Source of the DNA: CAYVSF01 sp046482855
GTDB taxonomy: Bacteria; Bacteroidota; Bacteroidia; Bacteroidales; UBA12077
Assembly (NCBI GenBank): GCA_046482855.1
Contig: JAWOEH010000005.1
Span: forward strand, 1-6,683
Reading direction: 5' to 3'
DNA length: 6,683 nucleotides
A model generated the notes under the pieces. The model saw only the letters and a list, made by a program, of their open reading frames with translations, made no database searches and was not told the origin of the DNA. Made by a program: the position numbers and the translations under genes. Within the stretch, counting starts at the first letter, position 1. Every line of letters begins with the position of its first letter. Shown one piece after another: positions 4,168 to 6,683 of this stretch.

Positions 4168-5502
4168 ATGGAAACAACACACAAAAAAGGCAGCTGGATA
4201 AGAAATTCAGCAACAGTAAAACTGCTAACCATCACGGTATTAATGCTCCTTTTACTTATTCCCGCCTCGATGATACAATCCATAATCCAGGAGCGAGAGA
4301 GACGAAACCTGGAAGCCGTTGAAGAAGTAAGCAAAAGATGGGCAAGTGCCCAGGAAATTAAAGGTCCCATCCTTACGATTCCCTTTCGATATGTATACGA
4401 GGAAAAGGGCAAAACAAAAACCGCAACAAAACATTGGTACCTATTGCCGGAAAATCTTACAATACATGGCAAGATCTTACCAAAAAAACTGCAGCGTGGA
4501 ATTTATGATGTCATTGTCTATAATTCGGATCTTTCCCTATCCGGAAAATTTATCCTGAAAAAGCCGCCGATGCCTGGCAAGAAGGTTGAAATTCTCTACG
4601 ACCAGGCTTTTTTAACCGTTGGCATATCCGACCTACGAGGTATTAAGGATAAAATACGGGTCAATTGGAATGCGCAAACCCTGGATGTTGAACCCGGCTC
4701 GAATATTGCTCATCAGATACAATCTGGTGTAACCATTGCCCTGCCAGATCTTGCCGCGAAGAAACAAGCGGACTATAAGTTTGATTTCAAACTAAACCTA
4801 CAGGGCAGTAAAACATTGAATTTTGTGCCGGTAGGAAGTACAACAGTGGTTAAACTGACCTCCCCCTGGCAATCGCCGAGTTTTAACGGCAATTTTCTGC
4901 CGGCCAACCGGGAATTGACAAAGGAGGGTTTTTATGCAGAGTGGAAAGTTCTTGAGCTGAATCGGAATTTTCCACAAACCTGGGTAGATAAGAGTCAGTA
5001 TACTGAGATGGGAAATGCCGTCTTTGGCGTCGACTTCATCTTACCGCTCGACGATTACCAGAAATCGATGCGTTCAGCCAAGTATGCCGTTATGACCATC
5101 GCCTTAACTTTCCTGATTTTCTTCCTGGTAGAGGTGCTCTATAAGAAGAAAATACACCCCTTGCAATATGCTCTTGTAGGATTGGCGTTGGTCCTTTTTT
5201 ACATTCTACTTGTGTCAATTACCGAACATCTCAATTTTAATATTGCTTATGGGATCTCCACAGTGGCCATCGTTTTATTGATATCGTTCTATTCCATCAG
5301 TATCTTTCACGACAGAAAATTATCGATCATGCTATTAACAACAATTAGTGCCGTGTATGCCTTTTTGTTTGTCACGCTTCAGTTGGTCGATTATGCCCTA
5401 TTAATGGGTAGTTTGGGATTATTGCTAATGCTGGGAGCCACCATGTACTTTACACGTAACATCGATTGGTACCAACTGAATTTACCGGGAGGAGAAGAGT
5501 AG
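4168..5502 (+). CDS. creD: Cell envelope inner-membrane protein CreD
   Basis: The 444-residue protein matches CreD in length (about 450 residues in Escherichia coli) and motifs. An N-terminal membrane helix (about residues 17-36) leads into the hallmark segment IPASMIQSIIQERERR, then AVEEVSKRWASAQEIKGPILTIPF, placing a large domain (about 40-300) outside the membrane. Within it, WYLLPENLTIHGKILP followed by RGIYDVIVYNSDLSLSGKF is typical. The C-terminal half begins with FGVDFILPLDDYQK (from 286) and RSAKYAV (from 302), and continues with about five more helices from about 306 to 428, including HPLQYALVGLAL (from 330) and the SITEHLNFNIAYG block. The molecular function is unknown. In Escherichia coli creD belongs to the CreBC regulon and affects envelope integrity and colicin E2 tolerance, and in other bacteria it is linked to beta-lactam response. 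Here it follows a winged-helix regulator, with a copy of the shared operator-like element just ahead of it. Confidence 0.95.
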   Translation: METTHKKGSWIRNSATVKLLTITVLMLLLLIPASMIQSIIQERERRNLEAVEEVSKRWASAQEIKGPILTIPFRYVYEEKGKTKTATKHWYLLPENLTIHGKILPKKLQRGIYDVIVYNSDLSLSGKFILKKPPMPGKKVEILYDQAFLTVGISDLRGIKDKIRVNWNAQTLDVEPGSNIAHQIQSGVTIALPDLAAKKQADYKFDFKLNLQGSKTLNFVPVGSTTVVKLTSPWQSPSFNGNFLPANRELTKEGFYAEWKVLELNRNFPQTWVDKSQYTEMGNAVFGVDFILPLDDYQKSMRSAKYAVMTIALTFLIFFLVEVLYKKKIHPLQYALVGLALVLFYILLVSITEHLNFNIAYGISTVAIVLLISFYSISIFHDRKLSIMLLTTISAVYAFLFVTLQLVDYALLMGSLGLLLMLGATMYFTRNIDWYQLNLPGGEE

Positions 5503-5576
5503 TGCAACTTTTTTTGTTCTCATTCCAACCAATAGCACTCCACCTCCGTTACTTATATCGAAAACCCCTATAATCG

Positions 5577-5603
5577 TTCCACAAAAGTGGAAACAGGTTT
5601 TTT
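5577..5603 (+). terminator. Candidate intrinsic terminator of creD, proximal
   Basis: TTCCAC (5577-5582), loop AAAA, GTGGAA (5587-5592), followed five bases later by a run of six T (5598-5603). The hairpin is only 6 bp and modest in GC, so it may be weak. It lies 75 bp after the creD stop. Confidence 0.45.
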
Positions 5604-5623
5604 CAGAAGGTTAGTTTTGGATA

Positions 5624-5670
5624 GAGAGGCTGCTAATTCATAGCAGCCTCTCAACTTTATTGCCTTTTTT
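5624..5670 (+). terminator. Candidate intrinsic terminator of creD, distal and stronger
   Basis: GAGAGGCTGCT (5624-5634) and AGCAGCCTCTC (5642-5652) form a perfect 11-bp, GC-rich stem with a 7-nt loop. T-rich sequence follows, ending in six T at 5665-5670. The T-run is 12 bp from the stem, further than in a classic terminator, but no other strong plus-strand terminator is near. Confidence 0.55.
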
Positions 5671-5708
5671 AACCCTTTATAATAAAATAGCTTTGTTTTG
5701 TACGGATT

Positions 5709-5745
5709 ATACCCGAAGAAGTGGTGGCAGCACTTCTTCGGGTAT
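5709..5745. repeat. Perfect 15-bp inverted repeat
   Basis: ATACCCGAAGAAGTG (5709-5723) and CACTTCTTCGGGTAT (5731-5745) are exact reverse complements separated by GTGGCAG. The stem is longer than either creD terminator candidate, but no T-run follows on either strand. It could be a structured RNA element, a processing signal, a protein-binding site or a mobile-element scar. Confidence 0.6.
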
Positions 5746-5752
5746 TGGTATT

Positions 5753-5873
5753 CTGAGCACTGAAGCCTGCAACAGTTTCAATGTTGAGCTGCTCAGTATA
5801 GGTGACTAAAGCTACCTGAAAGGCAAAATACCCGCTGATCGCCTGATTTATTAATGCATCAGCAGTCTGCTGA
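5753..5873. repeat. Further inverted repeats downstream of the 15-bp hairpin
   Basis: CTGAGCA (5753-5759) pairs with TGCTCAG (5790-5796), with an inner TGAA/TTCA pair. GCTGAT (5834-5839) pairs with ATCAGC (5858-5863). TCAGCAG-T-CTGCTGA (5859-5873) is a perfect odd palindrome overlapping the last arm, so the last two structures exclude each other. With the hairpin at 5709-5745 these make a structure-rich block within a gene-poor stretch. From about 5990 to 6088 I see nothing recognisable. Confidence 0.35.
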
Positions 5874-6088
5874 AAGATAGTGTAAAGGCCTCTCGTGCCA
5901 AGTGTATAAGTTCCCGATTATAGGAGCTACGGAAGAAAGAGCCAACAACAGAAAGCATACTGCAAGGCCAGTTTATCGCAAAGAAATATAAACTGCTCTT
6001 GATAAGCACTTAAACTCACACACAACAGCCTTCATTTTCAAGGTCCGACAATTGTGAGACCCTTTTTCGCCAGGTATATAACACAAAT

Positions 6089-6122
6089 CCTATTATTTCA
6101 CAAAAACATACGGTGTAATAGG
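6089..6122 (-). terminator. Candidate terminator hairpin of the sugar dehydrogenase gene
   Basis: On the minus strand, CCTATTACAC pairs with GTG and TAATAGG (plus-strand arms 6089-6101 and 6113-6122), giving 10 base pairs with a 3-nt bulge and an 11-nt loop. It begins 3 bp after the stop codon and is followed by a loose T-rich stretch (ATTTGTGTT). The stem is AT-rich, so its strength is doubtful. Confidence 0.4.
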
Positions 6123-6125
6123 CAA

Positions 6126-6683
6126 TTAGTTTACGGGAAGAAGTTTTACAATAAATCCGGGTTTCTCCATGGCCACATAAATAAGGCCATCGGGCCCAAT
6201 TTCCACATTACGTACCCGTCCGATCCCTTCCAGCAAGCGCTCCTGCTCTACCACCTTGTGTCCGTCAAGAACCAAACGATGCAGGTATTCAAAACGCAAC
6301 GACCCCATAAGCAGATGGTGTTTCCAGCCTTTGTAACGGTCGCTGGTAACAAAGGTCATTCCGCAGGGTGCGATGGAGGGATCCCAATAGGTGATGGGTT
6401 GCTCCATCCCCTCTTTGTGAGTGTGTTCAGTAAAAGTGGTTCCATCGTAATTGATGCCATAGGAAATCACAGGCCACCCGTAGTTTCGTCCTTTTAAAAT
6501 CAGATTCAGTTCATCGCCTCCACGTGGGCCATGCTCCGATATCCAAATCTCACCCGTTACAGGATGCATGGTGGTACCCTGAGGATTGCGGTGTCCATAG
6601 GAATAGATTGACGGACTGGCCCCGGGTGTATCCACAAAAGGATTGTCGGCCGGAATGCGTCCATCGTCGTGTATTCGATGCAT
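6126..6683 (-). CDS. PQQ-dependent sugar dehydrogenase (glucose/sorbosone dehydrogenase family), C-terminal part
   Basis: The last 185 or so codons of a gene running off the right edge. The protein belongs to the soluble PQQ-dependent aldose dehydrogenase family (YliI/sGDH-like six-bladed beta-propeller, usually 370-450 residues), which oxidises sugars using pyrroloquinoline quinone and calcium, normally in the periplasm. Visible signatures are the HRIHDDGRIPADNPFV start, YGHRNPQG, the cofactor-region blocks SEHGPRGGDELN and NYGWPVISYGINY, then MEQPITYWDPSIAPCGMTF, and the closing propeller strand GPDGLIYVAMEKPG. The ATG at the window edge is almost certainly internal, since relatives have about 200 residues before this point, and any signal peptide is outside the window. 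Aldose substrate and real PQQ dependence cannot be judged. It is convergent with the creD cassette and separated from it by the gene-poor stretch. Confidence 0.93.
   Translation of the reverse strand: MHRIHDDGRIPADNPFVDTPGASPSIYSYGHRNPQGTTMHPVTGEIWISEHGPRGGDELNLILKGRNYGWPVISYGINYDGTTFTEHTHKEGMEQPITYWDPSIAPCGMTFVTSDRYKGWKHHLLMGSLRFEYLHRLVLDGHKVVEQERLLEGIGRVRNVEIGPDGLIYVAMEKPGFIVKLLPVN

Larger units (their letters stand above)
5669..5990 (-). pseudogene. Possible decayed minus-strand gene, unrecognised
   Basis: On the minus strand a frame stays open for 82 codons, from 5917 down to a TAA at 5669-5671, with no ATG, GTG or TTG in it. It reads like protein (for example ADALINQAISGYFAFQVALV). The neighbouring frame just upstream, between 5972 and 5862, holds a signal-peptide-like hydrophobic stretch (LAVCFLLLALSSVAPIIG); dropping one base of the CCC at 5913-5915 joins the two. 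A third frame holds a short ATG-initiated reading from about 5958. No frame is intact and I recognise no family. An open frame of this length by chance is quite possible, so this is tentative. Confidence 0.2.

Noticed and set aside
4128..4472. Minus-strand frame opposite the start of creD
   Set aside because: It overlaps the strongly conserved N-terminal CreD coding region and the operator, and has no independent support.
6054..6497. 147-codon plus-strand frame at the right end
   Set aside because: It is the antisense shadow of the PQQ-dependent sugar dehydrogenase, whose motifs on the minus strand are unmistakable.

Overview
The window looks like chromosomal DNA from a Bacteroidota bacterium. 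Three things point there: the protein types (a winged-helix regulator next to CreD, a YtxH/holin-like envelope operon, a short TsaA-type methyltransferase), the general lack of strong Shine-Dalgarno sequences, and a promoter-like element with the TTTG-type -7 core used in this phylum. No species can be named. Nothing shows a prophage, transposon, CRISPR array, tRNA or rRNA.

Layout. Positions 1-268 hold no convincing gene. Positions 269-547 hold a broken fragment of a 2-oxoacid dehydrogenase E2-type acyltransferase, whose frame appears to have been lost through an 11-bp tandem duplication. Two plus-strand genes follow: a short TrmO/TsaA-family tRNA methyltransferase (569-1048) and a CPBP-family intramembrane protease-like protein (1079-1855). 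A convergent hairpin (1865-1903) separates them from a minus-strand operon of three small genes, in transcription order: a YtxH-domain protein (2585-2899), a two-helix holin-superfamily/YqjE-like membrane protein (2179-2550) and an unrecognised 80-residue soluble protein (1940-2182). This arrangement resembles the enterobacterial yqjD-yqjE-yqjK envelope operon.

The centrepiece is a plus-strand cassette: a 205-residue multi-pass membrane protein (3214-3831), a 92-residue winged-helix regulator (about 3840-4118) and CreD (4168-5502). The same unusual element, ACTTTG-N5-CAAAGT followed at once by ACTTT, sits just upstream of both the first gene and creD and nowhere else in the window. The simplest reading is that the small regulator binds both copies and controls the cassette, in place of the CreBC two-component system that controls creD in Escherichia coli.

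Downstream of creD are two candidate intrinsic terminators. A 620-bp gene-poor stretch follows (5503-6125), rich in inverted repeats and possibly holding the remains of a minus-strand gene. The window ends inside a minus-strand PQQ-dependent sugar dehydrogenase (6126-6683), of which only the C-terminal 185 residues or so are present.
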